Assembly (NCBI GenBank): GCA_963783105.1
Contig: CAWAMI010000002.1
Span: 1-64,000, forward strand
Source: JAVEDQ01 sp963783105
Lineage (GTDB): Bacteria; Actinomycetota; Actinomycetes; Frankiales; Frankiaceae
Length of the DNA: 64,000 nt
Direction: 5' to 3'
Shown here: positions 16,628-24,721 of the stretch, piece after piece
Numbering within the stretch: position 1 is the first letter of the stretch
Layout of the letters: every line of letters starts with the position of its first letter
Notes under the pieces: generated by a model
Databases searched by the model: none
What the model was told of the DNA's origin: nothing
Seen by the model: the letters and a program-made list of their open reading frames with translations, nothing else
Translations under genes and position numbers: made by a program

Positions 16628-17002
16628 TTAGGTGCTTGCCGGGGGCGCCCACTTCGCGAGCGCCGCGCGCGCCCGTCGCACCTGGCGACGCTGCTGCAGG
16701 CCGAGGGCGAGGAAGGCCAGCGCGAGGACCGCGTACAGGAGCCGCTGCCCGACGCTGTCGGCGAGCACGACGCTCACCACTTCCACGACGACGCCGACCG
16801 CGTAGAGGATGCCGATCCAGCCGAGGGCCTTCTGGCGGAGGGCGACCTGTTCGGCGAGATCCTCCAGTCCGGCGGGCGGGGCGTCGGCGCCCTCCCGGAT
16901 CGCCTGCTGGATCAGTCGCCGCCGGCCCGCGATCGACGCGGGCGGCCCGCCCGCCTGCTCGTCCGGCTGCTCGTCCGGCTGCTCGTCCGGCTGCTCGGTC
17001 AC
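16628..17002 (-). CDS. small two-helix membrane protein with Asp-Glu-Gln-Pro repeats
   Basis: I do not recognise a named family. The 124-residue product begins with a tandem DEQP repeat (residues 6-18) encoded by a 12-base repeat, then a helical region and two adjacent transmembrane helices (about 65-83 and 89-103), and ends with a basic tail. GTG 17002 overlaps the stop of the upstream gene (GTGA), so it is translationally coupled and likely acts in the same process as its upstream neighbour. Confidence 0.7.
   Translation of the reverse strand: MTEQPDEQPDEQPDEQAGGPPASIAGRRRLIQQAIREGADAPPAGLEDLAEQVALRQKALGWIGILYAVGVVVEVVSVVLADSVGQRLLYAVLALAFLALGLQQRRQVRRARAALAKWAPPAST
16955..16998. repeat. 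12-bp tandem repeat inside coding sequence
   Basis: Three perfect copies of CTGCTCGTCCGG and a partial fourth. On the coding (minus) strand they give repeated DEQP residues in the N-terminus of the small membrane protein. Copy number is expected to vary between strains by slippage without changing frame. Confidence 0.9.
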
Positions 17003-17403
17003 TTGGTGCGCAGACCGAGGGCCCGTGCGAGCCGGAGCGACTCCTTGTACGAGCGGTCCGGCACCAGCACCGTGCGCATCCCGAGGTTCGTCGTGAGCGG
17101 CAGGACGACCATGCGACCCGTGGTCACCGGCGCCGCCGGACGCAGATTGCGCCGGTCGAACGCGACGTCGAACCACTCGCCCTCGCGGTAGTGCTCGGGG
17201 TCGCGGGCGCGGAGCAGGAGCAGCCGCTTGTTGGTCAGCAGGATCCACCGCCGACCCGTCAGGACCTGCCCGAGGAATCGCTCGGCGAGCGCGGTCAGGC
17301 GCCCGACGCCGTCGGGATCGCGGAGCACGCCGCGCAGCAGGACCTCGGTGAACTCGCCGCGTTCGAGCGGGAAGCGCGACACGTCCGGTGGCTTCTTGGC
17401 CAT
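16999..17403 (-). CDS. uncharacterised protein, PH-like fold suspected
   Basis: A 134-residue soluble protein that I do not recognise as a named family. The middle 'RWILLTNKRLLLLRAR' resembles the strand pair of bacterial PH/GRAM-like domains, and a C-terminal helix 'KESLRLARALGL' follows. It begins 22 bases after the mutase gene and overlaps the small membrane protein by four bases, forming a mutase-134aa-124aa operon. Confidence 0.65.
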   Translation of the reverse strand: MAKKPPDVSRFPLERGEFTEVLLRGVLRDPDGVGRLTALAERFLGQVLTGRRWILLTNKRLLLLRARDPEHYREGEWFDVAFDRRNLRPAAPVTTGRMVVLPLTTNLGMRTVLVPDRSYKESLRLARALGLRTK

Positions 17404-17425
17404 GGGCTTCAGCCGGGCCGGACGG

Positions 17426-19024
17426 CTAGAACGCGTCCGGCGGCGTGTACATCCCCCACACGTCGCGCAGCGCGTTGCTGACCTCGCCGACCGTCGCCCT
17501 CGCCCGCAGCGCTTCCTTCATCGGGTACAGCACGTTCTGGTCGTCGCTCTCGGCGGCCTTGCGCAGGTCGTTCAGGCGGGCCTCGACCTCGTCGTTGTCC
17601 CGGTCCCTGCGCAGCTGGGCGAGCCGCTCGCGCTGCCCCTGTTCGATCGTCGGGTCCACCCGCAGCGGCTCGTACCGCTCGCCCGGCGACTGGTACTTGT
17701 TGACCCCGACGACGACGCGCTCGTTCTGCTCGATCTCCATGGCGACCGTGTAGGCCGACTTCTCGATCTCGCCCTTCTGGAAGCCCTGCTCGATCGCCGC
17801 GACCGCCCCGCCGCGCTCCTCGACCGCGGCCATCAGCTCGCGGGCCTTGCGCTCGACCTCGTCGGTGAGGTGCTCGATGGCGTAGGAACCGGCGAGCGGG
17901 TCGACCGTCTTCGGCACGTCCGTCTCGAACGCGATCACCTGCTGGGTGCGCAGCGCGAGGCGCGCCGCCTTCTCCGTCGGCAGGGCGATGGCCTCGTCGA
18001 AGGAGTTGGTGTGCAGGCTCTGGGTCCCGCCGAGCACGGCGGCCAGCGCCTGCACGGCGACCCGGATCATGTTGACCTCGGGCTGTTGGGCGGTGAGCTG
18101 CACGCCGGCGGTCTGGGTGTGGAAGCGCAGCATCATCGACTTGGGGCTCTTCGCGCCGAACTCGTCGCGCATCACCTGCGCCCAGATGCGGCGGGCGGCC
18201 CGGAACTTCGCGACCTCCTCGAGCAGGGTCGTCCTGGACACGAAGAAGAACGACAGGCGGGGCGCGAAGTCGTCCACGTCGAGCCCGGCCTTGATCGCGG
18301 CGCGGACGTACTCGATGCCGTCGGCCAGGGTGAACGCGATCTCCTGCACCGGCGTCGCCCCGGCCTCGGCCATGTGGTAGCCGGAGATCGAGATCGTGTT
18401 CCAGCGCGGGGCCTCGGTCTTGCAGTACGCGAACGTGTCGGCGACCAGCCGAAGCGACGGCGCCGGCGGGAAGATGTAGGTCCCGCGGGCGATGTACTCC
18501 TTCAGGATGTCGTTCTGGATCGTCCCGGAGATCTTGCTCCCGTCGACGCCCATCTCCTCGGCGACGAGCTGGTAGAGCAGCAGCAGGACGCTGGCGGGTG
18601 CGTTGATCGTCATCGACGTCGAGATCGTGTCGAGCGGCAGACCGTCGAACAGCGTCCGCATGTCGTCGATCGAGTCGATGGCGACGCCGACCTTGCCGAC
18701 CTCTCCGGAGGAGATCTCGGCGTCGGAGTCGTAACCCATCTGCGTGGGCAGGTCGAACGCGACGGACAGACCGCCGGTGCCGGCCTCGACGAGCTGGTGG
18801 TAGCGCTCGTTCGACTCCTTGGCGGTGCCGAAGCCGGCGTACTGCCGCATCGTCCAGGGCCGGCCCGTGTACATGTTCGGGTAGACGCCGCGGGTGTAGG
18901 GGTACTCGCCCGGGGCGCCGAGGAGCTCGGCGATGTTGTCCGCGAGCGCGTCGGGGCCGTAGACGGTCTCGAACGGCTCACCGGATTCGGTCAGCCGACC
19001 CGGGTCGGCCCCGCGCTCAGACAT
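17426..19024 (-). CDS. methylmalonyl-CoA mutase, large (substrate-binding) subunit
   Basis: This 532-residue TIM-barrel subunit lacks the C-terminal B12 domain, so it is of the split (archaeal-type) form. It interconverts methylmalonyl-CoA and succinyl-CoA with coenzyme B12. Specificity residues fit methylmalonyl-CoA: 'YPNMYTGRPWTMRQYAG' keeps the Tyr that isobutyryl-CoA mutase replaces with Phe, and 'PAPSLRLVADTF' keeps the Arg that is Gln there. Other family blocks are 'GTIQNDILKEYIARGTYIFPP' (part) and 'LRFHTQTAG'. ATG 19024 was chosen; upstream in-frame sequence crosses the PNP promoter. The B12-binding partner is encoded at 53,065-53,520. Confidence 0.9.
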   Translation of the reverse strand: MSERGADPGRLTESGEPFETVYGPDALADNIAELLGAPGEYPYTRGVYPNMYTGRPWTMRQYAGFGTAKESNERYHQLVEAGTGGLSVAFDLPTQMGYDSDAEISSGEVGKVGVAIDSIDDMRTLFDGLPLDTISTSMTINAPASVLLLLYQLVAEEMGVDGSKISGTIQNDILKEYIARGTYIFPPAPSLRLVADTFAYCKTEAPRWNTISISGYHMAEAGATPVQEIAFTLADGIEYVRAAIKAGLDVDDFAPRLSFFFVSRTTLLEEVAKFRAARRIWAQVMRDEFGAKSPKSMMLRFHTQTAGVQLTAQQPEVNMIRVAVQALAAVLGGTQSLHTNSFDEAIALPTEKAARLALRTQQVIAFETDVPKTVDPLAGSYAIEHLTDEVERKARELMAAVEERGGAVAAIEQGFQKGEIEKSAYTVAMEIEQNERVVVGVNKYQSPGERYEPLRVDPTIEQGQRERLAQLRRDRDNDEVEARLNDLRKAAESDDQNVLYPMKEALRARATVGEVSNALRDVWGMYTPPDAF

Positions 19025-19106
19025 CGATCTCCTCCCACCGCATGAAGCAGATCGTACGGAGGCCGCACCGACAACACAGCGGTGCGGTCGCCTAACCTCG
19101 GCCTCC

Positions 19107-19976
19107 GTGACGCCTGCCTCGTCCCCGCTGCTCGACGCCGCCTCCGCCGCTCGTCGCATCACCGAGCTGACGGGCCTCGAGCGGCACGACGCGGCGGTCG
19201 TGCTGGGCAGCGGCTGGACGCCGGCCGCGGACGCCCTGGGCGAGTCGGGCGCGACCTTCCCGCTGACCGAGCTGGGGCTGCCCGGTCCGTCCGCGTACGG
19301 GCACGAGGCGACGGTGCGCTCAGTGCGCCTGGGCGAGAAGCAGGTGCTGGTGTTCCTCGGTCGGCTGCACGCCTACGAGGGGCACGACCTGTCGGTCGTC
19401 ACGCACGGCGTGCGCAGCGCGGTCGCGGCCGGCGCCCGCACCATCGTGCTCACCAACGCCGCCGGCGGCCTCGACCCCGCGTACGACCTCGGCGAACTCG
19501 TCCTCGTCAGCGACCAGCTGAACCTCACCGGCCGCTCCCCGCTGGTGGGACCACGCTTCGTCGACCTCACCGACCTCTACAGCGGCCGGCTCCGCGCGAT
19601 CGCGCGCGAGATCGACCCGACGCTGCCGGAGGGCGTGTACGCCGGCCTGCCCGGCCCGCACTTCGAGACGCCGGCCGAGGTGCGGATGATCCGCATCCTC
19701 GGCGCCGACCTCGTCGGCATGTCGACCGTGCACGAGGCGATCGCCGCCCACGCCGAGGGTGCGGAGGTGCTCGGGCTCTCGCTGGTCACGAACGCCGCGG
19801 CCGGCTCGGCCGGGGGCCCGGCACACGAGCACTCGGCACACGAGCACTCGGGGCACGACCACTCGGGGCACCGGCCCGGCGGCACGCCGATCGACCATCT
19901 CGACGTCCTGGCCGTCGCGGAACGATCGGCCCCTCGCGCCGGCAGGCTGATCGCCGACGTGCTCCGCGCCGTGTGA
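19107..19976 (+). CDS. punA: purine-nucleoside phosphorylase with His-rich insert
   Basis: The 289-residue enzyme splits (deoxy)inosine and (deoxy)guanosine with phosphate, giving base and pentose-1-phosphate. It has the trimeric PNP signature: 'VLGSGW', 'GRLHAYEGH', 'LTNAAGGL', 'GPHFETPAEVRMIRILGAD', 'GMSTVHEAIAA' and 'GLSLVTNAAAG', the last Asn being the base-binding residue. Directly after it residues 239-254 form a His-rich insert made of three (A/G)H(E/D)HS units, absent from ordinary PNPs. The start is GTG 19107. It sits beside upp and deoC, a nucleoside salvage group; deoC consumes the deoxyribose phosphate made downstream of PNP. Confidence 0.92.
   Translation: MTPASSPLLDAASAARRITELTGLERHDAAVVLGSGWTPAADALGESGATFPLTELGLPGPSAYGHEATVRSVRLGEKQVLVFLGRLHAYEGHDLSVVTHGVRSAVAAGARTIVLTNAAGGLDPAYDLGELVLVSDQLNLTGRSPLVGPRFVDLTDLYSGRLRAIAREIDPTLPEGVYAGLPGPHFETPAEVRMIRILGADLVGMSTVHEAIAAHAEGAEVLGLSLVTNAAAGSAGGPAHEHSAHEHSGHDHSGHRPGGTPIDHLDVLAVAERSAPRAGRLIADVLRAV
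19821..19865. repeat. 15-bp tandem repeat coding the His-rich PNP insert
   Basis: Two identical 15-base units (GCACACGAGCACTCG) and a third diverged unit lie in frame and encode AHEHS, AHEHS and GHDHS. The reading frame is preserved, so the insert is translated. Confidence 0.9.
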
Positions 19977-19995
19977 CGGACCGTCCCCTGCTGCG

Positions 19996-20628
19996 TCACG
20001 CGTCGAATTGGCGGTCCCCCGCGTCGCCGAGGCCGGGGACGATGAAGCCTCGATGGTCGAGCCGCTCGTCGACCGCAGCGGTGACCACCCGGACCGGCGG
20101 GTGCAGCGCGTCGAGCGCGGCGAGCCCCTCCGGCGCGGCCAGCGTGCAGATCACCGTGATCGCGCCGGCGCCGCGTTGCCGAAGGACATCGATCGCGTGC
20201 AGCAGCGACCCTCCCGTCGCCAGCATCGGGTCGAGCAGGAGGACCGCCGCGCCGCCGAGGTCGTCGGGCAGGGAGACGAGGTAGGCGCGCGGCTGCAATG
20301 TCTGTTCGTCCCGCTCGAGCCCGACGAACCCGATGGGCGCATGCGGGAGCAGGGCCGAGGCGGCGGCCAGCATCCCCAACCCGGCACGGAGCACGGGCAC
20401 CAGGAACGGCGGAGCCCCGAGCACGGCGCCCCTCGCGCTGGTCAGCGGGGTGGGCACCTCGACCTCGTCCACCGTGAGGTCCCGCGTGGCCTCGTAGACG
20501 AGCATCCCGGCCAGGTCGGCGAGCGCCTTCCGAAAACCGGCGCGGTCCGTGTTCCGGTCGCGCAGCACGGTCAGCCGGTCGCTGGCCAGCGGGTGATCGA
20601 CGACGAGCACGTCCAGGGAGGCGGTCAC
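19996..20628 (-). CDS. upp: uracil phosphoribosyltransferase
   Basis: A 210-residue enzyme that makes UMP from uracil and PRPP. 'VVDHPLASDRLTVLRD' is the family N-terminus, 'VPVLRAGLGMLAAA' binds the substrate site, and 'LLDPMLATGGSL' is the PRPP motif; the C-terminal 'FIVPGLGDAGDRQF' contains the uracil-binding turn. GTG 20628 gives standard length. An ATG at 20664 would add 12 residues, but it shares the CATG palindrome with the divergent deoC start. Its stop is 19 bases from the convergent PNP stop. Confidence 0.92.
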   Translation of the reverse strand: MTASLDVLVVDHPLASDRLTVLRDRNTDRAGFRKALADLAGMLVYEATRDLTVDEVEVPTPLTSARGAVLGAPPFLVPVLRAGLGMLAAASALLPHAPIGFVGLERDEQTLQPRAYLVSLPDDLGGAAVLLLDPMLATGGSLLHAIDVLRQRGAGAITVICTLAAPEGLAALDALHPPVRVVTAAVDERLDHRGFIVPGLGDAGDRQFDA

Positions 20629-20662
20629 GTCCTGCAGTCTGGCGGCTGGCAGTCTCGCGGAC

Positions 20663-21322
20663 ATGAACGAACGGCCCCTGGCGTCCTACGTCGACGCGAC
20701 GCTGCTGCGCCCGGACGCGAGTGACGGCGAGGTCGTCGGCATCTGCGAGCAGGCGGACGCCCTCGGCGCGTTCGCCGTCTGCGTCTCGCCCACCCGGGTC
20801 GCCCTCGCCGCCGACACGCTGCGCCGGCTCGACAGCCCGGTGCGGGTCGCCGCCGTGGCCGGCTTCCCCTCGGGCGCCCACCTCGCGGCGGTGAAGGCGC
20901 TCGAGGCTCGGGAGGCGGTCCGCGCTGGTGCCGACGAGGTCGACGTCGTGATCGACCTCGGCCGCGAGGCGGACGGCAACTGGTCCGCCGTCGAGTCGGA
21001 GCTGACGGCCGTGCGCGCCGAGGTTCCCGGCGTGCTCAAGGTGATCCTCGAGACAGCCCTGCTCTCCCACGACGGCATCGTGGCGGGATGCCGGACCGCG
21101 GCCGCCGCCGGCGCCGACTTCGTCAAGACCTCGACGGGCTTCTCGCCGCTGGGCGGCGCGACGGTCGAGGCCGTCCGGTTGATGCGCGAGACGGTCGGGG
21201 ACGACCTCGGGGTCAAGGCGAGTGGCGGCATCCGGAACCGCGAGGCGGCCGAATCGATGATCGCCGCGGGTGCCTCACGGCTCGGCCTGTCCGCGCTGGC
21301 CGCCGTCCTCTCCCCCGCCTGA
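20663..21322 (+). CDS. deoC: deoxyribose-phosphate aldolase
   Basis: The 219-residue TIM-barrel aldolase cleaves 2-deoxyribose-5-phosphate to glyceraldehyde-3-phosphate and acetaldehyde, completing deoxynucleoside breakdown begun by PNP. The Schiff-base Lys is Lys155 in 'FVKTSTGF'; 'GVKASGGIR' supplies the second conserved Lys, and 'DVVIDLG' lies in the barrel. ATG 20663 directly follows the divergent upp region. The 3' end overlaps the convergent tag gene by 48 bases. Confidence 0.94.
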   Translation: MNERPLASYVDATLLRPDASDGEVVGICEQADALGAFAVCVSPTRVALAADTLRRLDSPVRVAAVAGFPSGAHLAAVKALEAREAVRAGADEVDVVIDLGREADGNWSAVESELTAVRAEVPGVLKVILETALLSHDGIVAGCRTAAAAGADFVKTSTGFSPLGGATVEAVRLMRETVGDDLGVKASGGIRNREAAESMIAAGASRLGLSALAAVLSPA

Positions 21323-21904
21323 TGCGGCGGGAACGGGACGCCGGAGCTGGGTGCGCTCGTCGTCGACCGCCTCGCGGAAGGGGCAGTCGGCCAGGTGGTC
21401 GTTCACCAGGCCGCAGGCCTGCATGCCGGCGTAGACGGTCGTGGGACCGACGAAGGCGAAGCCCTGGCGCCGCAACTGCTTCGACAACGCGACCGACTCC
21501 GGTGACGACGACCGCACCTCCGACAGCGAGGAGGGAGCCGGGCGGTCCGGCGGCTCGTAGGACCAGATGAGCGGAGCGAACCCGCCGTCGAGGCCCACGA
21601 CCAGCTGGGCGTTGGTCAACACCGCTTCGATCTTGCGGCGATTGCGGATGATGCGCGCGTCCGACATCAGCCGCTCGACGTCCGAGGAGTCGAAGGCCGC
21701 AACGGCGGCGGGATCGAAGCCCGCGAACACCTCGCGGAAGGCCGGCCGCTTGGCGAGCACCGTGCGCCAGGACAACCCGGACTGGAACCCCTCGAGGCAG
21801 AGGCGCTCGAACAGCGCGCGCTCCTCGACGACGGGACGACCCCATTCGAGGTCGTGGTAGTCACTGAGCAACGGGTCCGCTTCCGGCGCCCAACAACCGC
21901 TCAC
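21275..21904 (-). CDS. tag: DNA-3-methyladenine glycosylase I
   Basis: A 209-residue HhH-fold glycosylase that removes 3-methyladenine from alkylated DNA. Zinc ligands and the base pocket are recognisable: 'CWAP' near the start, 'YHDLEWG', 'FERLCLEGFQSGLSWRTVL' (the catalytic-region Glu and Trp), and C-terminal 'GMQACGLVNDHLADCPF' with His and two Cys. GTG 21904 has GGAGGGAG about seven bases upstream and marks the family N-terminus. The C-terminal tail after 'LRRP' overlaps deoC and is poor in conserved residues. Confidence 0.93.
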   Translation of the reverse strand: MSGCWAPEADPLLSDYHDLEWGRPVVEERALFERLCLEGFQSGLSWRTVLAKRPAFREVFAGFDPAAVAAFDSSDVERLMSDARIIRNRRKIEAVLTNAQLVVGLDGGFAPLIWSYEPPDRPAPSSLSEVRSSSPESVALSKQLRRQGFAFVGPTTVYAGMQACGLVNDHLADCPFREAVDDERTQLRRPVPAASGGGEDGGQRGQAEP

Positions 21905-22047
21905 AACGGCTCCCTCCGGGTGCGTTGCCTGCCTGGCGCCCTCATTCTCGTACGCAGCGTCAGGGCATCCCGCACGGTCCACAGGCTGCGCCGAGGGGGT
22001 TCGGCGTGGTGTTGGCGAGCAGAAACACAGCAACGTCAGGGGCTGAC

Positions 22048-22063
22048 GAGACGTTCACGTCTC
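22048..22063. promoter_or_regulatory. inverted repeat upstream of PAS-GGDEF gene
   Basis: GAGACG-TTCA-CGTCTC is a perfect 6-base inverted repeat in the leader of the cyclase gene, about 70 bases before its likely start. It could be an operator or a small hairpin. No regulator can be assigned. Confidence 0.35.
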
Positions 22064-22129
22064 AATATGGCCATCGACGAGCGGCACGCTCGACGATGGA
22101 GACCCGTTACTTACGGTGGTCAGTCGGCG

Positions 22130-23452
22130 ATGCGAAGGAAATCGGGGGCGGGAGTGACGCAGGGGGCAGGGGCGAGGCCGGATCCGCCGGCCGGGGCCGA
22201 CGCGCGGGGGGACCGGTTCCGTCCGGTCGTCGAGAGCTCCCCCGACGCGCTCCTCGTCGTCGCCGTCGACGGCTCCCTGCGCTACGCCAACCGTCGAGCG
22301 CTCGACCTGCTCCGCCTCGACGACCTCGAGCAGGCGCTGCGCGGCGAGCCCTGGGCCTTCGTGCCGGAGCCCGCCCGTCCGGCTCTCGAGCGCCGACACG
22401 TTCGCATCCTCGCCGGGGCCGAAGGGCTACCCACCCGGGCCGCCGACGACGTCCTCCGCACGCGCGACGGCGAGCCCCTCGAGGTGGAGACCGTCAGCAC
22501 GCTCACCGAATTCGACGGCGCCCCGGCCGTACTCGTCGTGGTCCGGGCCGCCGCCGACCGTCGAAACGTCCAGGAGGCCCTCGCCGCCGCCGAGCCCCGA
22601 TTCAGGGAGGCGTTCAGGCAGGCGCCGACCGGGATGTTGCTGCTCGACGAGGACGGCATCGTCCTGGCCGCCAACGCGGCGGCCGGGGCGCTCGCATCCG
22701 TCGATCCGGGCTCCGTCGTCGGTCGGCCGAGCGCGTCCCTGCTGCACCCTGAGGACCGGCAGCTCGTGCGGGCCTGGCTGGGTCACCTCGTCTCCGGCAC
22801 GCACAGTGCCGTCTACGGGGAGCGCCGCATCGTCCGGCCGGACGGGTCGGTCGCGTGGGCACAGATCTCGATGGCGCTCCTGCCCGGCGACCCGGCGACC
22901 TACGTCGTCCACCTCGTCGACGTGACCGAGCGACGCGAGACCGAGGCGCGGCTCGCACACCAGGCGCTGCACGACTCACTCACCGGGCTCCCCAACCGCA
23001 CCCTGCTGTTCGACCGCCTGGCCCAGGCGGTCCGCGCCGCGTGGCGTGGCGGCCCCGGCGTCACCGTGCTCTACCTCGACCTCGACGACTTCAAGGCGAT
23101 CAACGACACCCGCGGACACGCCGTGGGTGACCGGGTGCTCGTCGCGGTCGCGGACCGGCTGTCCCGCGTCCTGCGGCCCGCGGACACCGTCGCCCGGCTC
23201 GGCGGCGACGAGTTCGCGGTGGTCGCCGAAGGCCTGCCCGAGGACGCGGCACGCGAGCTCGCGGAGCGGGTCGCCGACGTCCTGGCCGAACCCGTCCAGC
23301 TGTTCGACGCCGACGGCCACCCCAGCGAGGTCCTCCCGATCGCGGCGAGCGTCGGCCTCGCGCACAGCGCGCTTGTCCCGCTCGACGTGGACGGGTTGCT
23401 CTCCGCCGCGGACGCGGCGATGTACCGGGCGAAGCAGCAGGGCCGGCAGTAG
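22130..23452 (+). CDS. PAS-PAS-GGDEF diguanylate cyclase
   Basis: A cytoplasmic protein of about 440 residues predicted to make cyclic di-GMP from GTP. Two PAS sensor domains (about 25-140 and 160-275) are recognisable by 'FRPVVESSPDALLVV' and 'FREAFRQAPTGMLLLDEDG' openings. The GGDEF domain follows ('HDSLTGLPNRTLLFDRL', 'DLDDFKAINDTRGH', 'RLGGDEFAVV'). An RxxD inhibitory site lies five residues before GGDEF ('RPAD'). There is no EAL domain. The start is uncertain: ATG 22130, GTG 22154 (better ribosome site) or ATG 22067. The ligand of the PAS domains is unknown. Confidence 0.88.
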   Translation: MRRKSGAGVTQGAGARPDPPAGADARGDRFRPVVESSPDALLVVAVDGSLRYANRRALDLLRLDDLEQALRGEPWAFVPEPARPALERRHVRILAGAEGLPTRAADDVLRTRDGEPLEVETVSTLTEFDGAPAVLVVVRAAADRRNVQEALAAAEPRFREAFRQAPTGMLLLDEDGIVLAANAAAGALASVDPGSVVGRPSASLLHPEDRQLVRAWLGHLVSGTHSAVYGERRIVRPDGSVAWAQISMALLPGDPATYVVHLVDVTERRETEARLAHQALHDSLTGLPNRTLLFDRLAQAVRAAWRGGPGVTVLYLDLDDFKAINDTRGHAVGDRVLVAVADRLSRVLRPADTVARLGGDEFAVVAEGLPEDAARELAERVADVLAEPVQLFDADGHPSEVLPIAASVGLAHSALVPLDVDGLLSAADAAMYRAKQQGRQ

Positions 23453-23771
23453 CCGTCTGCCGACGTCGGTCTCGGCGTCGGTCTCGGCGTCGGTCTCGGC
23501 GTCGGTCTCGGCGTCCGTCTCGGCGCGCCACTGTCGGCCCGGCGTGTCACTGGCCCATCCGGGTGAAGGTGCCCTCCTCCCTCGCCCAACCGGCTCAAGC
23601 AGATCCGCCAGGTCGCCGAAGCCCTTGACACAACAACGGTTGCCCGGGATTCCCGGAGCCCCGCTCGTCACCTGAGGGTGGCTGCGGCCAGCTCCCCCAC
23701 GCGACCTCCCCCGAAATCTCGGCCGTCGACGCGCGGCCGCATTCCCATGCCGCCAAGAGAGGGGCCGTTTC
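23453..23771. other. 319-bp intergenic region containing a 12-bp tandem repeat
   Basis: Apart from the tandem repeat at 23,465-23,524 I see no gene, RNA gene or clear terminator. GAGAGGGG at 23,758-23,765, just before the next ATG, serves as its ribosome-binding site. Confidence 0.6.
23465..23524. repeat. 12-bp tandem repeat, five copies
   Basis: Four perfect copies of GTCGGTCTCGGC and a fifth with one change follow the diguanylate cyclase stop codon by about a dozen bases. The array is intergenic and may be unstable in copy number. Confidence 0.92.
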
Positions 23772-24557
23772 ATGCTGGTCGGCTGGAAGAAGCGCATCTT
23801 TTCGCCGCTCGCCGCGGTTGCCATCGGTATCACCGTTGCCGCATCCGCCTGCACTCCCCCGGCGCCCTCCGGCGTCAACCCCATCAACGGCTACAACAAG
23901 CCGACGCGGCCCGCCGGCGTCACCAACGGCAACATCTCGCTGACGAAGCTGACCTACTTCAGCAACACCTGCCGCACCTGGAACCAGGGGTACGGCTCGT
24001 TGTCGGCCATGGTCCTCGCGGCCCGCCAGGCCGGCGTCTCGCTGGTCCCGGCCGACTGCTACCGCGACTACGCGGGTCAGGTCTACTGGCGCAAGTGGTG
24101 GTGCAACGTCGGCAAGTGCGGCAACGCCGCCGTTCCCGGCACCAGCAATCACGGCTGGGGCAAGGCCGTCGACATGCACGACCTCTCCGGAGGGCTGCCG
24201 ACCACCGGCGCCGCGTACAAGTGGATGAAGGCGAACGCCGGCCGCTTCGGCTGGATCAACCCCATCCCGACCAACGAGGCGTGGCACTGGGAGTGGGTCG
24301 GCGACGGCGGCACGATGGGCGGCTACCAGGTCCGTCCGGGCCTGTTCGGCTACCCGCTGCACACCGGCATGACCAACAACGACGAGGTCCGGAACCTGCA
24401 GAACGCCCTGCGGGCCAGGGGCTACAACGTCGTCGCCGACGGCAACTTCGGCACCGGCACGCTCAACGCGGTCAAGGCCTACCAGTCCAGGAACGGTCTG
24501 GTGGCCGACGGGGTCGTCGGGAACAGCACCGCCTGGGCGCTGCGCCTGTTCAGCTGA
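23772..24557 (+). CDS. M15 (VanY-like) peptidase lipoprotein with peptidoglycan-binding domain
   Basis: A 261-residue exported protein. The signal peptide ends at a plausible lipobox (ASAC, Cys27). The M15 zinc peptidase core follows: 'SNHGWGKAVDM' supplies the SxHxxGxAxD motif near 126-136, and 'WHWEW' the second zinc His near 171. A C-terminal PG_binding_1 domain (about 200-258; 'NNDEVRNLQNALRARGYNVVADGNFG') anchors it to the wall. It probably trims D-alanyl-D-alanine peptides in peptidoglycan. The gene is monocistronic, followed by a strong terminator. Confidence 0.88.
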   Translation: MLVGWKKRIFSPLAAVAIGITVAASACTPPAPSGVNPINGYNKPTRPAGVTNGNISLTKLTYFSNTCRTWNQGYGSLSAMVLAARQAGVSLVPADCYRDYAGQVYWRKWWCNVGKCGNAAVPGTSNHGWGKAVDMHDLSGGLPTTGAAYKWMKANAGRFGWINPIPTNEAWHWEWVGDGGTMGGYQVRPGLFGYPLHTGMTNNDEVRNLQNALRARGYNVVADGNFGTGTLNAVKAYQSRNGLVADGVVGNSTAWALRLFS

Positions 24558-24581
24558 TCACCTGCCGCTGACGCTCGACGT

Positions 24582-24618
24582 CGAAGGGCCCTCCCGCACT
24601 CCGCGGGAGGGCCCTTCG
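24582..24618 (+). terminator. rho-independent-type hairpin
   Basis: A perfect 16-base stem (CGAAGGGCCCTCCCGC with its complement) closes a five-base loop, 25 bases after the M15 peptidase stop. There is no long T-run, as is usual in GC-rich actinobacteria. Confidence 0.9.
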
Positions 24619-24721
24619 GCGTTTCCGGGAGCGACCGCCGCGCCTCCCCGGTCCGGCCCCGCCCCTGTGATTCCGGCCGGCACGGGCGTGCCGTCACCGG
24701 TGGGTGGGGTATCTCTGGAGC

